Part shown: positions 29,977-38,552 of the stretch, piece after piece
How positions within the stretch are numbered: position 1 is the stretch's first letter
Layout of the letters: the number at the start of each line of letters is the position of its first letter
Assembly (NCBI RefSeq): GCF_026153295.1
Contig: NZ_CP110615.1
Span: forward strand, 2,108,001 to 2,172,000
Source: Rhodococcus antarcticus
GTDB taxonomy: Bacteria; Actinomycetota; Actinomycetes; Mycobacteriales; Mycobacteriaceae
Length of the DNA: 64,000 bases
Reading direction: 5' to 3'
Made by a program: the position numbers and the translations under genes
Notes under the pieces: model-generated
Databases searched by the model: none
What the model was told of the DNA's origin: nothing
The model's input: only the letters and a program-made list of their open reading frames with translations

Positions 29977-30738
29977 ATGAGCTCCCCGACGCGCTCCGCA
30001 CGACGCAGCCACGACCCGGTGCAGGTGACCGAGCTGGGGCTCACCGACTACGCCGAGGCGCTCGCCCTGCAGCGCGCCCACGCCACCGCCCGGGCCGACG
30101 GCAGCGGGCCGGACGCCTTCCTGCTGCTCGAGCACCCCCCCACCTACACCGCCGGTCGGCGCACGGCGGCCGACGAGCGGCCCACCGACGGCACACCGGT
30201 GGTCGACGTCGACCGTGGCGGCAAGATCACCTGGCACGGTCCCGGCCAGCTCGTGGGCTACCCGATCATCGCCCTCGCCGACCCGGTGGACGTCGTGGAC
30301 TACGTCCGCCGCCTCGAGCAGGCGCTCATCGAGGTCTGCGACGGCCTGGGGCTGGTCACCGGACGCGTCGACGGCCGCTCCGGGGTGTGGCTCGCCGCCT
30401 CGCACGGTCGCCCCGAGCGCAAGGTGGCGGCCATCGGCGTCCGGGTGCAGCGCGGCGTCACCCTGCACGGCTTCGCGCTGAACTGCGATCCGGACCTCAC
30501 CGCGTTCGACGCGATCGTGCCCTGCGGGATCGCGGACGCCGGCGTCACCTCGCTGAGCCGTGAGCTCGGTCGCGACGTCCGGACCGCCGACGTGCTGGGC
30601 ACGGTGCGCTCGGCCGTGCTCGAGGCGCTGGAGGGAACCCGCCCCGTCACCGACCGCGAGCTGGTCCGCGAGGAGCTGCCGGCGGGGCTGGACCTGCGGC
30701 TCGACCCGCGCCTGACCACGGGATCCCTGCGCGGCTGA
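29977..30738 (+). CDS. lipB: Octanoyl-[ACP]:protein N-octanoyltransferase
   Basis: LipB moves octanoate from acyl carrier protein to the lipoyl lysine of E2 and GcvH proteins. The 253-residue protein has [16 protein letters not shown], the catalytic lysine in [19 protein letters not shown] and the catalytic cysteine in [19 protein letters not shown] at 29977 is selected over the longer frame for its fit to the family. LipA is encoded two genes downstream, and the likely substrates SucB (24 kb block) and GcvH (elsewhere) tie it to lpd-sucB and gcvT nearby. Confidence 0.96.
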   Translation: MSSPTRSARRSHDPVQVTELGLTDYAEALALQRAHATARADGSGPDAFLLLEHPPTYTAGRRTAADERPTDGTPVVDVDRGGKITWHGPGQLVGYPIIALADPVDVVDYVRRLEQALIEVCDGLGLVTGRVDGRSGVWLAASHGRPERKVAAIGVRVQRGVTLHGFALNCDPDLTAFDAIVPCGIADAGVTSLSRELGRDVRTADVLGTVRSAVLEALEGTRPVTDRELVREELPAGLDLRLDPRLTTGSLRG

Positions 30739-30810
30739 GCCCCCGCCGGCCGCACCCCGGCGGCCACCGCTCGATCCGTTCGGCGCCGCGACCTCGGGCA
30801 CAGTGGACCC

Positions 30811-31791
30811 ATGAGCTCCTGGACCGCCGCAGACATCCCCGACCAGTCCGGCCGCACCGCACTGGTCACCGGGGCCACGAGCGGCCTCGGCCTGGTCACC
30901 GCCACCGAGCTGGCCCGCCACGGAGCCCGGGTGCTGATCGGCAGCCGCAACCCCGAGAAGGGGGCCGCGGCCCTCGCGACGGTGCGGGCGTCGGCGGGCG
31001 GACCCGAGCCGGAGCTGCTCACCCTCGACCTCGCCGACCTGGTCTCGGTCCGGGCCGCCGCCACCGAGGTCCGCGAGCGCCACGGCGACCGCCTCGACCT
31101 GCTGGTGAACAACGCCGGGCTCATGGCACCCCCCCTGCGGCTGACCGTGGACGGGTTCGAGAGCCAGTGGGGCACCAACCACCTGGGCCACGCCGCGCTG
31201 ACCTGGCTGCTCTACCCGGCGCTGGCCACCAGCGACGGCTCGCGGGTGGTCACCGTCTCCAGCCTCGCCCACAAGCAGGGCCAGATCGTCCCCACCGAGC
31301 TCGACGCCGCCAGCCGGGGGGCGGGGTACACCCCGTGGTCGGCCTACGGCCGCTCCAAGCTCGCGAACCTGCTGTTCGCCCACGAGCTGCACCTGCGCCT
31401 GCGCATCGACGACCCCGGCACGCTCAGCGTCGCCGCGCACCCGGGGTTGAGCTCGACCGGACTCGTCCCGGCGATGATGTCCTCGGCCCCCCCGATCGCC
31501 CGCACGGTCGCCGGGACCGCAGTGAGGGTGCTGGGGCAGTCGGCGGCCCGGGGTGCCCTGCCCCAGCTGTACGCCGCCACCGCCCCCGACGTGGTCAGCG
31601 GACGCTTCTACGGACCCTCCGGTCCCGGTCAGTGGCGCGGTGGGCCCACGGTGGTGCAGCCCAACGACCTGGCCCAGGACGAGCGGCTCGCCAAGGTCGT
31701 CTGGGCGCTCACCGCCGAGCAGACCGGGGTCGACCCGATGCCCAGCCACGTGCACCCCTCGGGGCCCTCCAACCACGTCGCCCACGGCTGA
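30811..31791 (+). CDS. Short-chain dehydrogenase/reductase (retinol-dehydrogenase-like)
   Basis: This 326-residue SDR has the cofactor motif TGATSGLGLVTATELARHGA, the NNAGLM segment, a catalytic serine in VVTVSSLAHKQG and the YGRSK tetrad. The sequence resembles the oxidoreductases often labelled retinol- or WW-domain-type dehydrogenases in actinobacteria; the substrate is unknown. It sits between lipB and lipA, where M. tuberculosis has no gene in my recollection. A CACAGT hexamer 6 nt before the ATG suggests its own leaderless promoter. Confidence 0.9.
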   Translation: MSSWTAADIPDQSGRTALVTGATSGLGLVTATELARHGARVLIGSRNPEKGAAALATVRASAGGPEPELLTLDLADLVSVRAAATEVRERHGDRLDLLVNNAGLMAPPLRLTVDGFESQWGTNHLGHAALTWLLYPALATSDGSRVVTVSSLAHKQGQIVPTELDAASRGAGYTPWSAYGRSKLANLLFAHELHLRLRIDDPGTLSVAAHPGLSSTGLVPAMMSSAPPIARTVAGTAVRVLGQSAARGALPQLYAATAPDVVSGRFYGPSGPGQWRGGPTVVQPNDLAQDERLAKVVWALTAEQTGVDPMPSHVHPSGPSNHVAHG

Positions 31792-31811
31792 GCAGCACCG
31801 GGGACGGAGCG

Positions 31812-31817
31812 TAAAGT
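31812..31817 (+). promoter_or_regulatory. -10-like hexamer of lipA
   Basis: TAAAGT ends 7 nt before the GTG of lipA. The gap has no ribosome site, so a leaderless transcript is predicted. Confidence 0.5.
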
Positions 31818-31824
31818 CACGGCA

Positions 31825-32841
31825 GTGACCATCGCACCTGAAGGACGCAAGCTCCTCCGCCTGGAGGTCCGCAACGCGGAGACCCCGATCGAGCGCAAGC
31901 CCGGCTGGATCAAGACCACGGCGAAGATGGGTCCGCAGTTCACCGAGCTGAAGGCCCTGGTCAAGCGCGAGGGCCTGCACACGGTGTGCGAGGAGGCGGG
32001 CTGCCCCAACATCTACGAGTGCTGGGAGGACCGTGAGGCCACCTTCCTCATCGGTGGCGAGCAGTGCACGCGTCGCTGCGACTTCTGCCAGATCGACACC
32101 GGCAAGCCCGACGAGCTCGACCGCGACGAGCCGCGGCGGGTGGCGGAGTCGGTCCAGGCGATGGGCCTGCGCTACTCGACGGTGACCGGGGTGGCCCGTG
32201 ACGACCTCGACGACGGCGGGGCGTGGCTCTACGCGGAGACCGTGCGCCGCATCCACGACCTCAACCCGGGCACGGGTGTCGAGCTCCTCATCCCCGACTT
32301 CAACGCCGTCCCCGAGCAGCTCGCCGAGGTGTTCGCGTCCCGGCCGGAGGTGCTCGCACACAACGTGGAGACCGTGCCGCGCATCTTCAAGCGGATCCGC
32401 CCGGCCTTCCGCTACCAGCGCAGCCTCGACGTGATCACCGCAGCCCGGCAGGACGGTCTCGTCACCAAGTCCAACCTCATCCTCGGCATGGGCGAGACGC
32501 CGGAGGAGATCGGTGAGGCGCTGGCCGACCTGCACGACGCCGGCTGCGAGATCATCACCATCACCCAGTACCTGCGCCCGAGCCCCCGCCACCACCCGGT
32601 GGACCGCTGGGTCAAGCCGGAGGAGTTCGTCGCGCACAGCGACTTCGCCACCGAGCTCGGCTTCGCCGGGGTGATGGCCGGTCCCCTGGTGCGCTCCTCC
32701 TACCGTGCCGGCCGGTTGTTCACCCAGGCCCTGGCCCACCGGGGCGAGACCGTGCCGGAGAACCTGAGCCACCTGGCCCAGGCCGGTACCGCGACCCAGG
32801 AGGCCAGCTCGGTGCTGGCGCGCCTGGCTCCGTCCGTCTAG
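31825..32841 (+). CDS. lipA: Lipoyl synthase
   Basis: LipA is a radical-SAM enzyme that inserts two sulfurs into the octanoyl group on E2/GcvH. The 338-residue protein shows both cluster motifs: the auxiliary-cluster cysteines in [13 protein letters not shown] (C-x4-C-x5-C) and the SAM-cluster cysteines in [11 protein letters not shown] (C-x3-C-x2-C). The C-terminal RSSY motif that ligates the auxiliary cluster is also seen (LVRSSYRAG). The start is GTG ([19 protein letters not shown]). It lies 33 nt after the SDR gene and 18 nt before the DUF4191 gene. Confidence 0.97.
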   Translation: MTIAPEGRKLLRLEVRNAETPIERKPGWIKTTAKMGPQFTELKALVKREGLHTVCEEAGCPNIYECWEDREATFLIGGEQCTRRCDFCQIDTGKPDELDRDEPRRVAESVQAMGLRYSTVTGVARDDLDDGGAWLYAETVRRIHDLNPGTGVELLIPDFNAVPEQLAEVFASRPEVLAHNVETVPRIFKRIRPAFRYQRSLDVITAARQDGLVTKSNLILGMGETPEEIGEALADLHDAGCEIITITQYLRPSPRHHPVDRWVKPEEFVAHSDFATELGFAGVMAGPLVRSSYRAGRLFTQALAHRGETVPENLSHLAQAGTATQEASSVLARLAPSV

Positions 32842-32845
32842 GACG

Positions 32846-32851
32846 TATCCT
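32846..32851 (+). promoter_or_regulatory. -10-like hexamer before the DUF4191 gene
   Basis: TATCCT ends 8 nt before ATG 32860, in the 18-nt gap after lipA. No ribosome site is visible. Confidence 0.45.
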
Positions 32852-32859
32852 CACCAACC

Positions 32860-33597
32860 ATGGCGAAGGTCGAGCTGAGCAAGGCGGACAAGAAGGCGGC
32901 GCGCACCGCCAAGCGGGCGGCGTCCAAGGAACGGCGCGCCCAGTTCTGGCAGGCGTTCCAGATGCAGCGCAAGGACGACAAGGCGCTCATCCCCATCCTG
33001 GTCGGCACCGTCGTCGCCACGGCCCTCGTGTTCTTCCTCCTGGGCCTGTTCTTCGGCGCGCAGTGGTACTCGCTGCCCCTCGGCGTCGTCGTCGGCGTGC
33101 TCCTGGGTGTGATCATCTTCGGCCGCCGCCTGCAGCGCAGCGTCTACTCCAAGGCCGACGGGCAGCCGGGCGCGGCCGGGTGGGCGCTGGAGAACATGCG
33201 CGGGTCCTGGCGGGTCACCCAGGCCGTGGCGGGCAACACCCAGCTCGACGCGGTGCACCGGGTGCTCGGCCGCCCCGGCGTGATCCTCGTCGCCGAAGGT
33301 GCCCCCACCCGGGTGAAGGGCCTGCTCGCGCAGGAGAAGAAGAAGGTCGCCCGTCTCGTCGGCGACACCCCCATCTACGACGTGGTGGTCGGCAACGAGG
33401 AGGGCCAGGTCACCCTGGCCAAGCTGCAGCGCCACCTCACCAAGCTGCCGCGCAACATCGACAGCAAGCGGATGGACTCCCTCGACTCCCGGCTCGCCGC
33501 CATCAGCTCGCGGTCCGGTGGGGCGGCGATGCCCAAGGGCCCCGTGCCTGCGGGGGCCAAGACGCGCAGCGTGCAGCGCAGCGTCAAGCGTCGCTGA
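32860..33597 (+). CDS. DUF4191 family membrane protein
   Basis: The 245-residue protein has a Lys-rich N-terminus (KADKKAARTAKRAASKERRA), two adjacent membrane segments (about residues 47-65 and 70-88: IPILVGTVVATALVFFLLGL; LPLGVVVGVLLGVIIFGRR) and a cytoplasmic C-terminal domain with GRPGVILVAEGAPTRVKGLL and PIYDVVVGNEEGQV. It is the counterpart of Rv2219 and is linked to lipA in many actinobacteria. Function is unknown; the linkage suggests a membrane-side role near lipoate or glutamine metabolism only by association. Confidence 0.88.
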   Translation: MAKVELSKADKKAARTAKRAASKERRAQFWQAFQMQRKDDKALIPILVGTVVATALVFFLLGLFFGAQWYSLPLGVVVGVLLGVIIFGRRLQRSVYSKADGQPGAAGWALENMRGSWRVTQAVAGNTQLDAVHRVLGRPGVILVAEGAPTRVKGLLAQEKKKVARLVGDTPIYDVVVGNEEGQVTLAKLQRHLTKLPRNIDSKRMDSLDSRLAAISSRSGGAAMPKGPVPAGAKTRSVQRSVKRR

Positions 33598-33622
33598 CCG
33601 CACGACGGAGGCCCACCCCGCC

Positions 33623-34060
33623 GTGGTCGCGCTGCCCCGCGTGGTCGTGCTGACCGCGCACCCCGACGACGTCCGCCGGGTGGAGCACCCGCCCGACGTC
33701 CGGCTGCTCGTGGTCGCGGACGCGGAGCACGTGGACCTGCTGCGCGCCGTGCACGGTGAGGTGGGCGCCGAGGTCCCCGCGCACGGCGGGGCCGTGCTCG
33801 CCGTGCGGGGTCCGGTGGGACTCGCGGCGGCGGGGTGGACCGAGGTGGAGCACGGCACGAGCGAGCTCGTGGGGGTCGTCACCGTCGGGCCCGAGCGCCG
33901 GCGCGGGCTCGGTGCACTGGTGGTGGGTGCCGCCGCCAACGCCGCGGCCCTGGCGGGCGCCGACCTGCTGTGGCTGCGCACGCAGGACGCCGGCGCACTG
34001 AAGCTCTACCGCTCGCTGGGCTTCGAACCGACCGGGGCCCGGCCCGGGCAGTGGCCCTAG
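33623..34060 (+). CDS. GNAT-like acetyltransferase domain protein (145 aa)
   Basis: The C-terminal half has a GNAT acetyl-CoA signature: LVGVVTVGPERRRGLGALVV, then ANAAALAGADLLWLRTQDAG and ALKLYRSLGFEPTGARPGQW. The N-terminal half is poorly conserved and lacks some strands, so the enzyme is short for the family. GTG at 33623 is chosen because GACGGAGG lies 12 nt upstream; the longer frame overlaps the DUF4191 gene. The stop codon shares a CTAG with the stop of the convergent RDD gene. Confidence 0.75.
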   Translation: MVALPRVVVLTAHPDDVRRVEHPPDVRLLVVADAEHVDLLRAVHGEVGAEVPAHGGAVLAVRGPVGLAAAGWTEVEHGTSELVGVVTVGPERRRGLGALVVGAAANAAALAGADLLWLRTQDAGALKLYRSLGFEPTGARPGQWP

Positions 34061-34521
34061 CGCGAGCGGATCACGGCGGTCTGGGTGGCCCGGTCCTGCA
34101 GGCCGCGACCGTCGAGGTCCCAGATCACCGGCGGCACCACGAGGAACACCAGCACCACGCGGGCGACGGACCGCAGCACGCCCACCGGGACGGTCTCGTC
34201 GACCCGAGCGACCCCGATGCCGAGGGCGAGCTGGCCGGGCGTGGTGCCGAACACGGCCACCGCGATCGCGCCGACGACGGCCCACACCACCAGTCCCCAG
34301 CTGCCCGGGCTGGCCGGCGCGGTGACCACGCTCGCCACCACCAGGGCAAGCAACCAGTCCACCGTGATCGCGGCCACCCGACGGCCCGTACCCGCGATCG
34401 AGCCCGGTCCGTGCTGGGGGAGGCCGAGGCGCTCACCGCGGTAGCGCACCTCCGTGCCGTCGGAGTCCCGCGGCAGTGCCGCCCCGGGACCCGACAGCCA
34501 CGACCCCGTCATCCTCGCCAT
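34057..34521 (-). CDS. RDD family membrane protein
   Basis: This 154-residue protein has a short N-terminal tail, then the RDD core: an Arg before the first helix (GTGRRVAAITVDWLLALVVA, with the Asp in TVDWLL), a second helix (GLVVWAVVGAIAVAVFG) and TTPGQLALGIGVARVD leading to a third helix (VGVLRSVARVVLVFLVVPPV). M. tuberculosis has a small RDD-type gene next to glnA1. Function is unknown. It is divergent from glnA1; its ATG has TATCCT 6 nt upstream. Confidence 0.87.
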   Translation of the reverse strand: MARMTGSWLSGPGAALPRDSDGTEVRYRGERLGLPQHGPGSIAGTGRRVAAITVDWLLALVVASVVTAPASPGSWGLVVWAVVGAIAVAVFGTTPGQLALGIGVARVDETVPVGVLRSVARVVLVFLVVPPVIWDLDGRGLQDRATQTAVIRSR

Positions 34522-34527
34522 GCCCCG

Positions 34528-34533
34528 AGGATA
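34528..34533 (-). promoter_or_regulatory. -10-like hexamer of the RDD gene
   Basis: On the minus strand TATCCT ends 6 nt before ATG 34521, with no ribosome site between. Confidence 0.5.
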
Positions 34534-34602
34534 GGTGCACCCGTCGGCATCGGCCCGGGACCGGTCCGGTCGCGCCCCGGGACCAGCCCGGACGCGACCC
34601 GT

Positions 34603-34618
34603 GAAACACTGTCGAAAC
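34603..34618 (+). promoter_or_regulatory. GlnR-like box upstream of glnA1
   Basis: GAAAC-N6-GAAAC (34603-34607 and 34614-34618) is a direct repeat with the 11-bp period of actinobacterial GlnR half-sites. If TAGGTT (34651-34656) is the -10 box, the site lies at about -45 to -60, a normal activator position. Confidence 0.55.
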
Positions 34619-34711
34619 ATCAGGGTGACGGCTGGGCAACACCGCCTCCCTAGGTTCGCCGACGATGACTGCGCAGCGCCCGACGCTGCCCAGGACCGGA
34701 CGAAGGAGTCG

Positions 34712-36151
<1,440 letters not shown>

Positions 36152-36165
36152 GTCCCGGGTCGTCC

Positions 36166-36207
36166 GGCGGCCCCGCTCCCCCGCACACCACGGGGGGCGG
36201 GGCCGCC
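36166..36207 (+). terminator. Terminator after glnA1
   Basis: GGCGGCCCCGC (36166-36176) pairs exactly with GCGGGGCCGCC (36197-36207) across a C-rich/G-rich loop that can extend the stem, 14 nt past the stop. Confidence 0.7.
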
Positions 36208-36211
36208 GCCG

Positions 36212-36439
36212 TGTGCGGGCGAGCGGGGCCTCCTGGGGTGCCGGCCCGGCGACTCCCGGGCCGCCCGGGCGCAGGCCTACGGGGACCCGGTGGTGCGGCC
36301 GTCGCTCACCCTGCTCTGCGGCGAGAGCACCGACGGGCTCGGTCCCGACCTGCAGGGACTGGCCGACGCCCACCCCTTCCACCCCACCGCGGTCGGCTCG
36401 CTGCGCATCGCCGCCGCCGTGGCGGCCGCGATGGGCTGA
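36212..36439 (+). pseudogene. Remnant resembling the C-terminus of a GDSL/SGNH hydrolase
   Basis: One frame reads AYGDPVVRPSLTLLCGESTD, GPDLQGLADAHPFHPTAVGS and ends LRIAAAVAAAMG-stop at 36439. The HPFHPTAVGSLRIA segment resembles the block V Asp/His-x-x-His region that closes SGNH hydrolases. No start with a ribosome site and no upstream catalytic Ser block is present, and a terminator directly precedes it. It could instead be a chance open frame of about 50 codons from GTG 36290. I infer a gene remnant left between glnA1 and the MFS gene. Confidence 0.4.
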
Positions 36440-36497
36440 CCCCGGGGCCGGCCTCGGCGGTCCCGGATGCTGGCGCGCTGTTGTCGGTGCACGGCCT

Positions 36498-36503
36498 TAC
36501 GGT
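36498..36503 (+). promoter_or_regulatory. -10-like hexamer of the DHA2 transporter gene
   Basis: TACGGT ends 6 nt before GTG 36510. This spacing decides the start codon of the transporter, since the frame is open far upstream. Confidence 0.5.
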
Positions 36504-36509
36504 GTGCAC

Positions 36510-38516
36510 GTGACCAGCACCGCGCCCGCCGCCACGCGCGACGTCGACCAGTCCGCCGGCGCCTCGTCGGGCCCCAGCACCGGTGCCTGGCTGACGCTCG
36601 TGGCCACCCTGCTCGCCGTCTTCATGCAGCTCCTCGACGTCTCCATCGTCAACGTCGCGCTGCCGAGCATCGCGGCCGACCTGGGCGCGTCGTTCTCCTC
36701 GCTCCAGCTCGTCATCACCGCCTACACCCTCGCCTTCGCCTGCACCCTCATCACCGCCGCGCGCCTGGGCGACCTGTACGGCCGTCGCAAGGTCTTCCTG
36801 CTGGCGCTGGCCTCGTTCACCGGCGCCTCCATCCTGTGCGGGGTCTCGCAGACGTCCCTCCAGCTCGAGGGCGCCCGGGTCCTGCAGGGCTTCACGGCCG
36901 GCTTCATGGCCGCGCAGACCCTCGCGATCATCGCCACCACCTTCCCGCCCGCACAGCGCGGCCGGGTGTTCGGGATCTACGGCGCCACCATCGGCATGGC
37001 GACGATCCTCGGCCCCACCCTCGGTGGCGCCCTCATCTCGTGGAACGTGCTGGGCCTGCAGTGGCGGGCCATCTTCCTCGTCAACGTCCCCATCGGGATC
37101 GTCGCGCTGGTGTTCGGGTTCCGGAACCTGATGGACAGCCGCTCGGACAAGGCCCAGCGCCTCGACGTCCCGGGCGTCGTGCTCTCGGCGGTCGGGCTCT
37201 TCCTGCTCGTCTACCCGCTCGCCGAGGGGCGCGAGCGCGGGTGGCCGCTGTGGCTGGTGGCCATGGCGGTGGCGTCCGTGCCGGTGCTGGCAGCGTTCGT
37301 GCTCTACGAGAAGCGGCGCGGTGACCGCGACGACTCGCCGCTCATCGAGCTGTCGATCTTCACCGACCGGGCGTTCGCCGTGGGCAGCCTCATGGCGCTG
37401 CTGTTCTTCTCCGTGCTCATCACGTTCTTCTTCTCGGTCTCGCTCACCCTGCAGGCGGGCTTCGGCTTCACGGCCCTGCACTCCGGGCTGACCACGCTCC
37501 CCTTCGCGGTGGGGTCGGCGGTGCTCTCGGCATCGTCCAACAAGATCGCCCAGAAGCTCGGCAGCCTCGTGCTCCTGCTGGGCGCCGGCGTCCTCGCCGT
37601 CGCGCTCACGATCTTCGCGTTCGTGCTGGGCCAGGAGGGCACCACCCCGCACTGGCTGGTCCTGGCCGGGCCCCTGGTGCTCGCCGGTGCCGGGCTCGGC
37701 CTGTTCATCGCCCCGCTGCAGACGGTGATCCTCTCCGGGGTCAAGCAGGAGAACGCAGGCTCGGCCTCGGGGGTGCTGCCCACGTTCCAGCAGCTCGGCG
37801 GCTCGGTGGGCCTGGCCGCCCTGGGCGTGCTGTTCTTCACCCTCATCGGCAACGCCGCGCCCCAGTCCGCGACCGAGGTGCGTCCGGCCCTGGTCCAGCA
37901 GCTCGCGGCGGTCCCCGGGCTCCCGGCGGGCGCCCAGGCCCAGCTGGCCGACACGTTCAGCCGCTGCAGTGCCGAGCGCCTGGCCTCCTCGGACCCCTCG
38001 GCCACGCCCGCGGGCTGCGAGCCGCAGACCGTGCCCGCGGGAACACCGCCCGAGGTCGCCCAGGCCTTCCAGACCGCCGGCGGGCTCCTGGCCACAGCCG
38101 GCCAGGAGGTGGGCGGGCGCTCGTTCCTGTCCTCCCAGCAGCGCACCCTGTGGACGATGAGCGGCCTGCTCGTGGTCGTCATGGGTCTGGCCCTGCTCCT
38201 GCCGCGCCGCACCGAGGGCCACGGCGGCGGCGCCCCGGGGGCACCCGCCGGGCGTGCGGGCGACGGGGGTTCCGGCGGGAACCCCGGCGCTGGACACGCC
38301 AGCGCTGGACACCACGGCGCTGGACACCACGGCGCTGGACATCCCGGCGCTGGACACCCCGGCGACCCCCGGGACCAGGACTCGGCCGACGGCGAGCTCG
38401 GGGGCACGACCGCGCCGGACACCTCCGTCGAGCACCAGCGCGCGCACGGCACGACCGCGGAGCACGGCACCATCACGGCACCGGCCGGCGAGCACCGCGG
38501 CCGCCACGAGGCCTGA
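36510..38516 (+). CDS. MFS drug:H+ antiporter, DHA2 (14-TMS) type, with His-rich tail
   Basis: The 668-residue EmrB/QacA-like exporter opens with LLAVFMQLLDVSIVNVALP and the motif-A loop ARLGDLYGRRKVF; motif C-like GATIGMATILGPTLGGAL follows. About 14 hydrophobic segments fit the DHA2 group. A large extracytoplasmic loop near residues 450-520 contains two cysteines. The last about 90 residues are hydrophilic and hold a GAGHHGAGHPG-type repeat encoded by a 15-nt tandem repeat, unusual for the family. The substrate is unknown. It separates glnA1 from glnE, which adjoin in M. tuberculosis. Confidence 0.92.
   Translation: MTSTAPAATRDVDQSAGASSGPSTGAWLTLVATLLAVFMQLLDVSIVNVALPSIAADLGASFSSLQLVITAYTLAFACTLITAARLGDLYGRRKVFLLALASFTGASILCGVSQTSLQLEGARVLQGFTAGFMAAQTLAIIATTFPPAQRGRVFGIYGATIGMATILGPTLGGALISWNVLGLQWRAIFLVNVPIGIVALVFGFRNLMDSRSDKAQRLDVPGVVLSAVGLFLLVYPLAEGRERGWPLWLVAMAVASVPVLAAFVLYEKRRGDRDDSPLIELSIFTDRAFAVGSLMALLFFSVLITFFFSVSLTLQAGFGFTALHSGLTTLPFAVGSAVLSASSNKIAQKLGSLVLLLGAGVLAVALTIFAFVLGQEGTTPHWLVLAGPLVLAGAGLGLFIAPLQTVILSGVKQENAGSASGVLPTFQQLGGSVGLAALGVLFFTLIGNAAPQSATEVRPALVQQLAAVPGLPAGAQAQLADTFSRCSAERLASSDPSATPAGCEPQTVPAGTPPEVAQAFQTAGGLLATAGQEVGGRSFLSSQQRTLWTMSGLLVVVMGLALLLPRRTEGHGGGAPGAPAGRAGDGGSGGNPGAGHASAGHHGAGHHGAGHPGAGHPGDPRDQDSADGELGGTTAPDTSVEHQRAHGTTAEHGTITAPAGEHRGRHEA
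38286..38366 (+). repeat. 15-nt tandem repeat encoding a His/Gly/Ala tail
   Basis: GGCGCTGGACAC-type units start at 38286, 38301, 38316, 38331 and 38346 with a 15-nt period, so the frame is kept and the protein gains pentapeptides such as GAGHH and GAGHP. Confidence 0.85.
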
Positions 38517-38552
38517 TCCCCGGCCGCCACCTCGGGCGGTGCCGTCGACGGA

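Noticed and set aside
29608-32772. A 1054-codon open frame on the minus strand
   Set aside because: It is antisense to lipB, the SDR gene and lipA and reads as low-complexity sequence.
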